Origin: Arthrobacter glacialis
GTDB lineage: Bacteria > Actinomycetota > Actinomycetes > Actinomycetales > Micrococcaceae
Length of the DNA stretch: 64,000 nucleotides
Direction of reading: 5' to 3'
Assembly: GCF_002909445.1 (NCBI RefSeq)
Contig: NZ_PPXC01000002.1
Span: forward strand, 1 to 64,000
Part shown: piece by piece, positions 1 through 8,206 of the stretch
How the letters are laid out: every line of letters begins with the position of its first letter
How positions within the stretch are numbered: position 1 is the stretch's first letter
Position numbers and translations under genes: made by a program
The notes under the pieces: model-generated
What the model was told of the DNA's origin: nothing
Databases searched by the model: none
The model's input: only the letters and a program-made list of their open reading frames with translations

Positions 1-87
1 GCGCACCATGTATATATAAGGACACGTTCGACGCCGTTCAGCCAACCTTCGCTTGTCGCGGTGGGTTGGGTGCCGGCCCGCCGTGGT

Positions 88-486
88 CTACGTCCTTACG
101 ATCCCAAGATCCAGATGCGTCAGTGAGGCCGGGATCCGGCCCAACAACGCAACCGCGCCTGAGTTTTCCCGTGCCCGCCGGGAAAGCCCGGCATCGGCGT
201 CGTTCTGCTTCGGCTGTAGCTGGGCAGGAGTTGGGGGAAGCGTATCGCGATCCAGCCTGACCTTGTCCCGGCCAGGAATGCACGCCGTGGATACCGGGGC
301 GATGAGAGATTCAACCGAAGTCTCTATGGCAGGGGAAAATTGGGCCGCGGAAACAGAAGCTGTGGCCACTTGCATGCCGGCCGATGCCTGTGCGCCGCTG
401 CAGCCAAAGGCCACAAGCAGCATTCCAGCGAACGCCAGCAGGACGGCATGGGCGGCAAGACGGACAGTGAAGGAGCTGCTTCGCAT
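88..486 (-). CDS. Small predicted exported protein of unknown function
   Basis: I do not recognise a family. The 132-residue product begins MRSSSFTVRLAAHAVLLAFA, a basic N-terminus followed by a hydrophobic core and then GCSGAQASAG, so it looks like a secreted protein; the Cys near residue 29 could also make it a lipoprotein, although the preceding residues are a poor lipobox. The mature part is short, polar and low in complexity. The open frame continues far upstream, but this ATG is preceded by AAAGGA at 6-nt spacing, which decides the start. A second ATG five codons upstream has a weaker site. It reads away from cspA and nothing nearby hints at its role. Confidence 0.5.
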   Translation of the reverse strand: MRSSSFTVRLAAHAVLLAFAGMLLVAFGCSGAQASAGMQVATASVSAAQFSPAIETSVESLIAPVSTACIPGRDKVRLDRDTLPPTPAQLQPKQNDADAGLSRRARENSGAVALLGRIPASLTHLDLGIVRT

Positions 487-879
487 CCGCTGTCCTTTCA
501 TTCCCTGTACCGTCAGGGCTGATTCCCCGCACATTCGCACCACTATACGTGAGCTGGTGGGGATCCAACGGGGCAGGAACCGTCCGTACCTGCAGCCCTG
601 GTCCTGCTGATTCCCGCCCCCGGCGGCATTTTTGAAATCTGTTGCTGTCCCGCTAGTTGGGCAACTGTGCTGGGAGGTGGATTTCGGCGTCGAACATTTC
701 TGCGGAGCGCAACATTTGGACGACATGCCGGTGAACACGAGGACAACTCTGAGTGTCATGTCACGGAAAATAACTTTGTGATCCGCGCCAAATCAACGAT
801 TCTGCGCGAATCTTCCACCGCCAAGGGAATAAAAGTGACCCACCTCTCAGATCTTTATGGCATTGGGCCAATAAACATG
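487..879. other. Gene-free stretch between the exported protein and cspA promoter
   Basis: About 390 bases with no convincing gene. The short frames here lack a ribosome binding site and a coherent protein sequence. It should contain the promoter of the minus-strand exported protein and the upstream part of the cspA control region. No repeat or RNA gene was recognised. Confidence 0.5.
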
Positions 880-1036
880 TATACTTGGACGTAGTTGTAG
901 TGTTGCGTTTTTTGTAGTTGAAGCGACGCCATCCTTTCGGGGAAGACGTCGCTTTTCTGGAGAAGCGGACTTACACCGTATAAACGGAGGCCCGAAGGTC
1001 GGGCGGAATCTCCAACTTCAGAAGGAAATAGAAACA
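880..1036 (+). promoter_or_regulatory. cspA promoter and structured 5' leader
   Basis: A -10-like TATACT at 880-885 implies a leader of about 145 nt before the cspA ATG; a clear -35 is not visible. Inside the leader AAGCGACG (921-928) pairs with CGTCGCTT (947-954), and the right arm runs into TTTTC, so it may act as a structural switch or a weak attenuator. Long folded leaders that change shape with temperature are known for cspA-type genes in other bacteria; applying this here is inference. GAAGGAAA lies just upstream of the start codon as the ribosome binding site. Confidence 0.55.
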
Positions 1037-1240
1037 ATGGCAACAGGTACCGTTAAGTGGTTCAACGCTGAAAAGGGCTTCGGCTTCATCTCTCCCGATG
1101 ACCAGAGCCAGGATGTGTTCGCACACTACTCCGCAATCAACTCCTCGGGCTACCGCTCCCTCGAAGAGAACCAGAAGGTTTCCTTCGATGTTGAGCAGGG
1201 TCCCAAGGGTCCTCAGGCAGTCAACATCCAGGCTATCTAA
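1037..1240 (+). CDS. cspA: Cold-shock protein (CspA family)
   Basis: A 67-residue single cold-shock domain, the normal length for the family. It carries the RNP1-type motif KGFGFI and the RNP2-type motif VFAHY, the aromatic surface that binds single-stranded RNA and DNA. Such proteins melt mRNA secondary structure in the cytoplasm, and in actinobacteria many are expressed constitutively as well as at low temperature. The start is fixed by GAAGGAAA eight to nine bases upstream. The gene stands alone, with its own promoter, a folded leader and a strong terminator 50 bp downstream. Family is certain; which of the organism's CspA paralogues this is cannot be told from here. Confidence 0.97.
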   Translation: MATGTVKWFNAEKGFGFISPDDQSQDVFAHYSAINSSGYRSLEENQKVSFDVEQGPKGPQAVNIQAI

Positions 1241-1292
1241 TTCTAAAGAAAACGTGCGGGTAACCGCGCATTCTTTAGTCCTTAGGGCTTGA

Positions 1293-1330
1293 ACAAATAG
1301 GGTTCGGGATTTATCCCGGGCCCTATTTGT
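1293..1330 (+). terminator. Terminator hairpin after cspA
   Basis: ACAAATAGGG (1293-1302) pairs perfectly with CCCTATTTGT (1321-1330), with an inner CGGG/CCCG helix joined through G-T pairs. The right arm runs into GTTT. It separates cspA from the DUF6350 gene. Confidence 0.8.
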
Positions 1331-1585
1331 GTTTAACGCTGCGATTTGCCGAATTCCGGCCCGTCATGGCTCCAAATGCCTGCTTGGCGCAGTCCGGGGG
1401 CGTTGTGGACATTCGCCCATGGCAGACCAGGCGCGAATGTCAACTGCGGCCCCGCGAGTTGTCCTTGCGACCGGCCCTTGCGACCGGGCCCGTATCGGGG
1501 CCGGTGGAACCCGCTGGATCTTGTGGTGGATTCCACCGGCGGCGCTCACGACCGTGCGGCCCACCATGTGGCACCATTGAAGACG

Positions 1586-2908
1586 ATGAACACCAAAGCG
1601 GATAAGCGCCAACGCGACGGAATTCCCATGCCGCTTTGGCTGCAAGGGGTGTTTGAGGCTGCGCAAATGTTTGTTATTTCGGCACTTGCGGTCAGTGTTC
1701 CACTGCTGGCCACGTGGCTGGCCGGCGGCTTTGGTGAAAAGGACGCCTCTGTCATTGCCCGGCTGGCGGGCCAGATTTGGCTGGTGGGGCACGGCGTTTC
1801 GCTGCACCTGACCCAGGCCACAGGTCCCAGCTCCGCCACGGTGGAAACCGGCATCTTCAGCCTTTTGCCCCTGGGTCTGGTGCTGATTCCTTTCTTTCTG
1901 TCCTGGCGCTCGGGCCGGCGCCTGGCCAGGGCTTCCTATACTGATCAATTGTGGCAACCCCTTGTGGGTGCCGTGGTACTTTACGCGGGGGCAGGGTTGG
2001 CCACAGCCTTTGTCTGCAGTACGCCCGGCATTGAAGCGCCCCTGCTGACCAGCATGCTGGTTCCGGCCATCCCAGCAGCTGCCGGACTCATTGTGGGCTC
2101 ACGGCTGGAAGCCGGTTCCTGGAGCCGGCTGATCGGCGTGAATGCGGCCGACTGGATCTCCAAGACAAGCCAGGACCAACGATGGGCAGGCTCCTACGCG
2201 TGGACTGTGGTCAGCTCAGGTTTCCTGGCCATCATGGCAGCGCTGTCCCTCTCGGCCCTCATGCTCACGGTGAATCTGGCCATGCGCTGGAATGACATCA
2301 TTGGCGTCTACCAAGCCTTGCGGCCCGGCGCTATTGGCGGCGCGGCACTGACCCTGACCCAATTGGCGTTTATGCCCAACCTGGCCATCTGGGCCCTGGC
2401 GTGGGCCGGAGGAGACGGATTCTCCCTGGGTGCAGGCTCAAGCGTCTCCCCGATGGGCACCTCCGTGGCACCTGTTCCGCCCATCCCGCTGTTGGCAGCC
2501 CTGCCCACGGGCACCCTGAGTTGGGGATTCGCGGCACTGATCATCCCCGTATCAGCGGGCCTGCTGGCCGGCTGGTGGTTTGTGCGGGCAGGGGAGAACC
2601 ATTTTGATGAATGGGTTTCCTTGAAGGTGCGCCAACGCTGGCTGTCATTGCCCCTGTCAACACTGTTCGTAGGCGCCGTCATAGGCTCCGTGGCTGCCGT
2701 CCTCTCCGGCATTTTGTTCTGGCTTTCCCAAGGATCCATTGGCCTGGGCCGACTCACCGACCTGGGCCCCGACCCCATCACCGCTGCCCTGTGGGTGGGT
2801 GCCGAGGTGGGCATCGGTGTCATGGCGGGTTCGCTGCTGGGGCCCTGGCTGGAAGGCGAGCGTGCAGACACCGCCCCCACCCGCCGTCGTACCGAAAGTG
2901 CCGAATAG
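1586..2908 (+). CDS. DUF6350 family multi-pass membrane protein
   Basis: A 440-residue hydrophobic protein with roughly ten membrane-spanning segments, for example near its N-terminus (MFVISALAVSVPLLATWLAG) and again near its C-terminus. Content and position directly before purN match the actinobacterial DUF6350 family, whose biochemical role is not established; some databases call members PerM or cell-division associated. The open frame extends 80 codons further upstream, but that part is arginine- and proline-rich and not membrane-like, so I start at the ATG of MNTKADKRQ. The ribosome binding site there is weak. The C-terminal tail (GERADTAPTRRRTESAE) is polar and probably cytoplasmic. It ends 33 bp before purN, so the two are probably co-transcribed. 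Confidence 0.75.
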   Translation: MNTKADKRQRDGIPMPLWLQGVFEAAQMFVISALAVSVPLLATWLAGGFGEKDASVIARLAGQIWLVGHGVSLHLTQATGPSSATVETGIFSLLPLGLVLIPFFLSWRSGRRLARASYTDQLWQPLVGAVVLYAGAGLATAFVCSTPGIEAPLLTSMLVPAIPAAAGLIVGSRLEAGSWSRLIGVNAADWISKTSQDQRWAGSYAWTVVSSGFLAIMAALSLSALMLTVNLAMRWNDIIGVYQALRPGAIGGAALTLTQLAFMPNLAIWALAWAGGDGFSLGAGSSVSPMGTSVAPVPPIPLLAALPTGTLSWGFAALIIPVSAGLLAGWWFVRAGENHFDEWVSLKVRQRWLSLPLSTLFVGAVIGSVAAVLSGILFWLSQGSIGLGRLTDLGPDPITAALWVGAEVGIGVMAGSLLGPWLEGERADTAPTRRRTESAE

Positions 2909-2941
2909 GGACTGCGGTCCGCATCGCCTAAAATCGAACCC

Positions 2942-3505
2942 ATGCGCATAGTTGTTTTAGTCTCCGGAACCGGCTCAAATCTCCAAGCAGTGATCGACGC
3001 CGTTGAAGCCGGCTCCCTGCCCCTGGAAATCGCTGCCGTGGGCGCAGACCGGCCCGGCACCTTGGGCGTGGAGCGCTCAGCGGCAGCCGGTTTGGAAACC
3101 TTCGTGGTGAACTTCAAGGACTACGCCACCCGCGGCGACTGGGACGCAGCGCTGCTGGAAACAGTTGCGGCATACAAGCCCGACTACGTTGTCTCCAGCG
3201 GTTTCATGCGCATTGTGGCGCCCAGTTTCATTGACGCCTTCGAGGGCCGCTACGTCAACACGCACCCGGCGCTGCTGCCGTCCTTCCCGGGCGCCCACGG
3301 TGTCCGCGACGCCATGACCTACGGGGTGAAAGTCACCGGATGCACGGTCCACTTTGCCGACGCCGGCGTGGACACCGGCCCCATCATCGCCCAGACACCC
3401 GTGGCGATCTTGCCCAACGACACCGAAGAAACGCTCCACGAGCGCATCAAGGTTGCTGAGCGTGAGCTCCTGATTGAGGTGTTGAATGATCTGGCCCGCG
3501 CCTAA
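2942..3505 (+). CDS. purN: Phosphoribosylglycinamide formyltransferase (PurN)
   Basis: Transfers the formyl group of 10-formyltetrahydrofolate to GAR, the third step of purine synthesis, in the cytosol. The 187-residue length is typical. It opens with VVLVSGTGSNLQ, the phosphate-binding loop, and has the catalytic residues Asn106, His108 and Asp144 in NTHPALLPSFPG and GVDTGP, the same numbering as the E. coli enzyme. purH, usually next to purN in relatives, lies 7.3 kb downstream here, separated by minus-strand genes. Folate supply for this step connects to purU, glyA and folD at 45-48 kb. Confidence 0.97.
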   Translation: MRIVVLVSGTGSNLQAVIDAVEAGSLPLEIAAVGADRPGTLGVERSAAAGLETFVVNFKDYATRGDWDAALLETVAAYKPDYVVSSGFMRIVAPSFIDAFEGRYVNTHPALLPSFPGAHGVRDAMTYGVKVTGCTVHFADAGVDTGPIIAQTPVAILPNDTEETLHERIKVAERELLIEVLNDLARA

Positions 3506-3520
3506 CTCTCACCAGCCCGC

Positions 3521-3594
3521 CCAGCTGTGACGCACTTGTTGCGCAAATTTCCCCGAGAATGAGGGTTTTGTCGCATCAACTGCGTCACAGTTGG
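3521..3594. terminator. Long imperfect hairpin between convergent purN and dedA
   Basis: CCAGCTGTGACGCA (3521-3534) pairs with TGCGTCACAGTTGG (3581-3594) through 14 positions with one G-T pair. The interior shows further partial pairing (TTGTTGCG with CGCATCAA). It fills the whole gap between two convergent genes and touches the dedA stop codon, so it probably terminates both. Confidence 0.65.
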
Positions 3595-4218
3595 TTAAGG
3601 GGCGACGGCGGAGACTTGCCTCGAGTGTTTTCTGTCCAGGAACCAGGTGGAGACTTTGCCCAGCAGCCAGCCCAGGGCAATCGATGCGACGATGGCTATG
3701 ACCACGGCCATTTGGGTTGAGATGTTGGGCCAGTAGCGGGTCAAAATCCCCACACCCACGGCATAGCCGGACCAGATGGTTGCGGAGACCAGCGAAAACA
3801 CGGCAAATGCCCGCAAAGAATAACCGGCGGCGGTGGCTGCAATGTTGGAGGACAGCCGTCCCAGCGGGATGAAGCGTGATGTCAGCATGAACATGAAGGG
3901 CCGCTGCGTGAGCCGGCGCGTGGCGGCGTCAATGGCCCGTTGACGCCGGGAACCGGCCTTGGCGCCCCAACGAGAATTGCCCAGCAGCTTGGTGATGCCA
4001 TAAGTGGCCAGGTCCCCGGCCACGGCCCCCACCATCATGGCGAGCACCAACAACCCTGCCCGGGGCCCGCCGTCGAGCCCGGCAAGGGCGCCCAGTGCCA
4101 CAAACACCGTGGTGCTGGGGATGGGCGGTATCAGGGCGGACACCATGACAAATGCTCCGCCCACAAGGTAGACCCAGAAGCTCGCGAGGAAGCCGGTGGT
4201 GTCGGCTGCGAGGTCCAT
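3595..4218 (-). CDS. DedA family (VTT domain) membrane protein
   Basis: A 207-residue protein with about five hydrophobic segments and the DedA/SNARE-associated signature: an N-terminal re-entrant region with IPPIPSTTVF and the conserved motif SRFIPLGRL. DedA proteins are inner-membrane proteins; work in other bacteria links family members to undecaprenyl-phosphate or phospholipid translocation and to proton-motive-force maintenance. Which activity applies here cannot be read from sequence. The usual acidic residue of the E..F/P motif is not obvious, since the segment reads VSALIPPIPS. A strong GAGGAAGG site lies 8 nt upstream of the ATG. The basic C-terminal tail (WFLDRKHSRQ) is probably cytoplasmic. 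Confidence 0.85.
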   Translation of the reverse strand: MDLAADTTGFLASFWVYLVGGAFVMVSALIPPIPSTTVFVALGALAGLDGGPRAGLLVLAMMVGAVAGDLATYGITKLLGNSRWGAKAGSRRQRAIDAATRRLTQRPFMFMLTSRFIPLGRLSSNIAATAAGYSLRAFAVFSLVSATIWSGYAVGVGILTRYWPNISTQMAVVIAIVASIALGWLLGKVSTWFLDRKHSRQVSAVAP

Positions 4219-4306
4219 GGGTGGCCTTCCTCAAGTAGTGGGTGCGGCGGAGAGCTTCCTCGCCGTCACAGCCAGTTTACGTGTGTTGGGACCATACACG
4301 CGCAGC

Positions 4307-4609
4307 CTAGGCGCGTTTGCGGCCCAACAGCAGTGAAGCCGCAGCGGTGGCCGCGGTAACCGTGTACACGGCCGGCCAGGCACCCATCTTCTTGGCCAAG
4401 GGGTGGGATGCGCCAAATGCCACCACATAGGTGGCGGTCAGGGCCGCTGCCGTCCCGGTACCGGCATTGGACTTCCAGCCAATAAATGCTGCGGCGCCGG
4501 CAGCTGCCAAGACGGCGCCGCCCAGCTGGCGGTTCCCCGTGGCACGGGCGGTTTGGTAGCCGCCAAGCAGTCCGGTGGTGGCGAAAACTGTGGGAATCAG
4601 GGCGCTCAT
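4307..4609 (-). CDS. Small four-helix membrane protein, unknown function
   Basis: A 100-residue, glycine- and alanine-rich protein with about four predicted membrane helices and a basic end (GRKRA). I do not recognise a characterised family. Starts MSALIPTVFATTGLLGGYQT, behind AAGGACC, which supports the ATG. The stop lies about 90 bp upstream of the dedA start on the same strand, so the two may share a transcript, but no functional link can be argued. Confidence 0.65.
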   Translation of the reverse strand: MSALIPTVFATTGLLGGYQTARATGNRQLGGAVLAAAGAAAFIGWKSNAGTGTAAALTATYVVAFGASHPLAKKMGAWPAVYTVTAATAAASLLLGRKRA

Positions 4610-4700
4610 GGATGGTCCTTACACAGGGAATTTAGGGTCGTCAGTAGACTACCTGCTCAATGTGGAAGAACTCTGTATGTGGCTGCAATCAACGAGAACG

Positions 4701-5408
4701 CTATTCTCCGTTGTCGCGGAATCCGATGGGGGCACGGCCGAACTCGATAATCTCGGCCTGAACCTCCGGCGTGTAGTAACCAGGCGCTATCAGGGCATCG
4801 AACTGGAGCACCTGAGTGGGGGAGCCCTTTTTCCAGTAGACGTTTAGGTACATGGCCGTGCCATTCTTCACTCCCATGCCAAGACTTTGGGAGCCTTTTT
4901 TGTCATCCTTCATGAAGTTCTTGGACTCCCACGCGACTAGTTTTCCAGCTGTAAAGCCATAACGCTCATTGGCCGCGGCAACGGCCTCTTCCAAGGCGGG
5001 CCACCCTTCGACGGCTTCGAACCATGTAACCACACTGACGTAGCTTGTGGAGGAGTCAACAGACATTTTGAAATCGCTGGTCTTGATGTGCAGCGTGTCT
5101 TGGGGAAGCTCCAGCGTGATGTCCATGGGTTTGCCGTGGTCCGTGGCGGCGTAGGCAACGAGGTTCTCATTTAGGGGCAGGCCCACAGACTCTTTCGGCA
5201 CGGAGGTGGCGGTCAGGTCGAAGCGGCCCACGCCGTCGGCCTTGATCTTCTTGATTCCGGCTTTGTCCATCATGGAAGTGCTGGTGACCGCGGAAGTCTC
5301 CTTGGAAGTACTGGGTTGCGTCGGGGTGTTCAGGGAACAGGCGGAAAGAGCTAGGGCGGTAAGGAGTGTAAGGAGCAGCAGGGCCCTGGATTGGCGGCTA
5401 TTTGCCAT
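4701..5408 (-). CDS. Predicted lipoprotein, unknown function
   Basis: A 235-residue protein with a typical lipoprotein signal peptide ending in the lipobox LALSAC, with the Cys at about residue 24. A Ser/Thr-rich linker follows, then a globular domain of about 170 residues with no motif I recognise. Anchored on the outer face of the membrane. The open frame allows an ATG five codons upstream, but the second ATG overlaps the stop codon of the preceding WXG100-like frame as TGATG, a layout typical of translational coupling, so I use it. If the upstream gene is truly frameshifted, coupling would be lost or altered. Confidence 0.7.
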   Translation of the reverse strand: MANSRQSRALLLLTLLTALALSACSLNTPTQPSTSKETSAVTSTSMMDKAGIKKIKADGVGRFDLTATSVPKESVGLPLNENLVAYAATDHGKPMDITLELPQDTLHIKTSDFKMSVDSSTSYVSVVTWFEAVEGWPALEEAVAAANERYGFTAGKLVAWESKNFMKDDKKGSQSLGMGVKNGTAMYLNVYWKKGSPTQVLQFDALIAPGYYTPEVQAEIIEFGRAPIGFRDNGE

Positions 5409-5592
5409 CAAAGGGATTCCCATCGGTTAATGAGCCGGTTAGATTCCACTGCGTCTTGATAGCCCTGCTCGGTGACCTGCTGCTCGATGGCGGCCAGATC
5501 CGGGCCTGGACGTTGATGCGTTCGGCGGATGTGCTGAAGGTCTTGGCCAGCTCACACAGTTGTGCGGTGTCGGCACCAAGCAAATCGGCCAT
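5408..5592 (-). pseudogene. Frameshifted WXG100/ESAT-6-like remnant
   Basis: AGAGGAG is well placed before an ATG that opens MADLLGADTAQLCELAKTFS, a start typical of actinobacterial WXG100-type helical-hairpin proteins. Near codon 30 the protein sense is lost in this frame. In the frame one base away the reading continues cleanly as GPDLAAIEQQVTEQGYQDA and on to NRLINRWESL and a TGA that overlaps the next ATG. The whole span is 185 nt, not a multiple of three, so a one-base loss near 5500 is the simplest explanation. The usual WxG turn is missing from both frames, so an internal deletion is also possible, as is a sequencing error. Confidence 0.55.
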
Positions 5593-5718
5593 GGAACTCC
5601 TCTGGATTAGGTTCCTCAGCGTAGAGGGAACCCGCAGAACGGCTCAATGGGGAGAGCTCCCCACCGCGTCTTCGCCCTCGGAGCGGCGCAAGTGCCGTGC
5701 TGGCGCAAGTGGGGGCGG

Positions 5719-7071
5719 CTAGTCCAGGGTGGAGCCTTTGGTTTCCGGCGCCGAAACGGCCATCCAGATCACCGCCAGCAGTACCAGCCCGCCCGTCAGG
5801 GCAAACGTCAGGGGCAGGCCCAGCACCGGCCACAGCAGGGAGCCGAAGATCAACGGCACCAGCCCGGCACCCACCCGGGAAATGGTGGAGGCCCAGCCAA
5901 AACCTGTGGCACGCAAATGTGTTGGGTACAGTTCCGAAACGTAGGTGTACAGCACGGGGATGGCCACCTGAATGACAAAACCAAACACCAGCAGCCAGAT
6001 CTGCGCGGCCACGGGCGCATCCAGAACCAGCGCGAAGATCACCAGGGACAAGGCTGCGAGGGGGCCGGTGATGGCCAGGATCCATTTGCGCCCCAAACGC
6101 TCCACCAGCAACGCGGCAGCAACCACGCCCAGTAGACCAATGCCCGTCATTGCCGCCGTGGCCATGAACGCCTTGTTTTCCGCATAGCCGGTTGCCACCA
6201 GGATGGACGGCATCCAAGTCAGGGCACCGTAGTACACCAGCAAAATGGTCAGGAACAACGACCATGCAATGCCCGTGATGCGCCAGTTGAAGCGCCACAG
6301 TCCGGCCAGCTGCTCGGTGACCTTGCCCAGTGACAGCTTGGGCGCGTCCGCCGGTTCCGGCAGTTTCCACGGCCCCACCGTGGCACCGGTGCGGCGGATC
6401 AGCGTGTCGATGACCTTTTTGGCCTCCACGGGACGCCCTGCCCGCACCAGATACAGCGGCGATTCCGGAATCCCCACACGAACCCAAAACACCAGCAGCG
6501 CCGGGAGCACCATGACCAGCATCAGGTAGCGCCAGTTACCAAAGCTGGCCATCAGCACGGCCGAGACGACCCCACACAAAGTGGCGCCAATGGGCCACCA
6601 CGCATCCATCGCCGTGAGGACTCTGCCCCTGTGCTTGCGCGGGGTGAACTCGCCCACCAGCGCGTAGTCCACGGGGATACAGCCGCCCAGACCAAAACCG
6701 GCAATGAAACGGAACACACAAAAGAGCACGATCTCGTTGGAGAAGGCGCCCAGCACTGTGAAGATGGAGAAAATGAGCAGTGTCAGGGTGAAGGCCTTCT
6801 TGCGGCCAATGATGTCCGCAATCGATCCCCACGCAAACGCACCCACGGCCATGCCAATGAGGTTCGCGGTGCCGATCCATGCTGCCTGCCCCGGGGTGAG
6901 CCCCCATTCCTTGGACAGCAGGGGGATCAGGAAGCCGTTGAGTGTCACATCCCAGGCGTCGAACATGAAGCCCAGCCCGCCGATCAGGAAGATGCTGCCC
7001 TGCACCCGCCACCGCCAGGGCAGCTCCTGCACCACGCGGTCGCCAGTCATCAAAGCCGTAGGGGTGCTCAT
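5719..7071 (-). CDS. MFS transporter, last gene of the MurNAc-recycling operon
   Basis: A 450-residue, 12-helix major facilitator protein. It shows the loop 2-3 signature as GSIADIIGRKKAFTL, the sugar/organic-acid porter motif PESPLYLVRAGR after helix 6, and VERLGRKWILA in the second half. The frame is open 170 codons further upstream, but that part is antisense to the serine hydrolase gene; the ATG of MSTPTALMTG has GGAAGG upstream. It is 13 bp downstream of the hydrolase gene in the nagZ-murQ-hydrolase-MFS order. By position it probably imports an amino sugar or muropeptide fragment, the role MurP (PTS) plays in B. subtilis. Substrate is inference; aromatic-acid or sugar transport is also compatible with the motifs. 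Confidence 0.8.
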   Translation of the reverse strand: MSTPTALMTGDRVVQELPWRWRVQGSIFLIGGLGFMFDAWDVTLNGFLIPLLSKEWGLTPGQAAWIGTANLIGMAVGAFAWGSIADIIGRKKAFTLTLLIFSIFTVLGAFSNEIVLFCVFRFIAGFGLGGCIPVDYALVGEFTPRKHRGRVLTAMDAWWPIGATLCGVVSAVLMASFGNWRYLMLVMVLPALLVFWVRVGIPESPLYLVRAGRPVEAKKVIDTLIRRTGATVGPWKLPEPADAPKLSLGKVTEQLAGLWRFNWRITGIAWSLFLTILLVYYGALTWMPSILVATGYAENKAFMATAAMTGIGLLGVVAAALLVERLGRKWILAITGPLAALSLVIFALVLDAPVAAQIWLLVFGFVIQVAIPVLYTYVSELYPTHLRATGFGWASTISRVGAGLVPLIFGSLLWPVLGLPLTFALTGGLVLLAVIWMAVSAPETKGSTLD

Positions 7072-7084
7072 GGTGCCTTCCGAA

Positions 7085-8167
7085 TTAGTTGCTGGCACCA
7101 GAATAGACGACGTCGGACACGGCCTTGCGCAGCCCCGTTGCGTCGTCCCCGTCCCGGCTTGGATTGACGCGGTTGCTGAGCAGGGAGACCACCACGCCGC
7201 GGCTGCGGTCAACGAGCAGGGAGGTGCCCGTGAAACCGCCGTGCCCGCGCGCCTCAATGCCGTCCACGCCCATGGACGGCTGCTGGTTGATGCGCAGCCC
7301 CAGGCCATGCCCATAACCGGGTTCAAGCGGATTGAAGTTGCTGCCCAGGATCTCCGGCAGCTGGCTGCGCCACATTTGGGCAGCCATTGCGGGGGACAGG
7401 ATGCCGGGCAGTCCCTCCAGCAGCGCCATGCCAAAAACGCGCAGCCCGTCAGCGGTGGCAAACATGCCGGCGTTGCCGCTGAGCCCGCCCAGCGACCAGG
7501 CTGCCTCGTCGTGCACGATCCCGCGCACCAGCCCGCGGCCCAGCCCCGGTTGGAACTCCGTCGGCGCACACTGTTCAATGCGCGGAGTGCCGGTGATGCC
7601 GTCCGTTGCCAGCTGGTAGAGCAGGCGTTCCTTCACCAGTTGGCCCCACGGCGCCTTCGTCGCGTGCTCGGCCAGCGCCATGATCGTGTTGAACCCGGCG
7701 CAGGAGTAGGCAAAGCGCGTCCCCGGCGCCGCCTCCAACTCGGTGGCCAGCAGATCCGCAATGAGGGCGCCACGCTCAAAGCTGCGCCCTTGGGACAATG
7801 CTGTGTGCCAGCCCCGCCACTCGGACGGCAGCCCGGAGGTGTGCGTGAGCAGCTGCCGCAAAGTCACGGCCGCCTTGGGTCCGCGGGCATACGCGGGGAG
7901 CCGCCGCCCGACGGGCGCATCCAAGTCCAAGACGCCGTCGTCAACCAAGATCAGGGCGGTGACAGTGGTGAATAACTTGGTGACGGACGCCAGATCGTAG
8001 AACGTGTCCACGCTGGCGTCCCCGGCCGTGAGTACGGGCAGTTCCACGCCACGCAGCGCCACGGCGCAGCCCACTGCGGGTGCCACACCGTCGCCGACGG
8101 CTTGGTCCAGCAGGCCCTGCAGGTTGCGGCGCATATCTGTTGCGGGGAAGTGGTGAGGTGCGTTCAT
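7085..8167 (-). CDS. Serine hydrolase, beta-lactamase class C / PBP4* family (S12)
   Basis: A 360-residue cytosolic-looking protein without a signal peptide. The catalytic SxxK is Ser61-Val-Thr-Lys64 (DLASVTKLFT). The Tyr motif is YSC at 154-156, where most relatives have YSN. The third motif is HGGFTGT near residue 305, equivalent to the KTG box. In B. subtilis a member of this family (AmlC, formerly YbbE) is encoded with murQ and nagZ, so a role in trimming muropeptide or anhydro-sugar substrates is likely, but the exact bond cleaved is not known from sequence. Resistance to beta-lactams should not be inferred. The stop lies 13 bp before the MFS gene. Confidence 0.8.
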   Translation of the reverse strand: MNAPHHFPATDMRRNLQGLLDQAVGDGVAPAVGCAVALRGVELPVLTAGDASVDTFYDLASVTKLFTTVTALILVDDGVLDLDAPVGRRLPAYARGPKAAVTLRQLLTHTSGLPSEWRGWHTALSQGRSFERGALIADLLATELEAAPGTRFAYSCAGFNTIMALAEHATKAPWGQLVKERLLYQLATDGITGTPRIEQCAPTEFQPGLGRGLVRGIVHDEAAWSLGGLSGNAGMFATADGLRVFGMALLEGLPGILSPAMAAQMWRSQLPEILGSNFNPLEPGYGHGLGLRINQQPSMGVDGIEARGHGGFTGTSLLVDRSRGVVVSLLSNRVNPSRDGDDATGLRKAVSDVVYSGASN

Positions 8168-8206
8168 GGGTGAGTTCCGCCGTCGTGCTTGGATAAGGAT
8201 CAGTGG

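Noticed and set aside
5719-7578. A longer 619-codon version of the MFS gene
   Set aside because: The first 169 codons lie over the serine hydrolase gene in another frame, have no membrane character and no ribosome binding site; the downstream ATG has GGAAGG.
7085-8167. Antibiotic-resistance beta-lactamase
   Set aside because: The S12-family motifs are there, but the protein has no export signal and lies in a murQ-nagZ operon, as for the B. subtilis muropeptide-linked relative.
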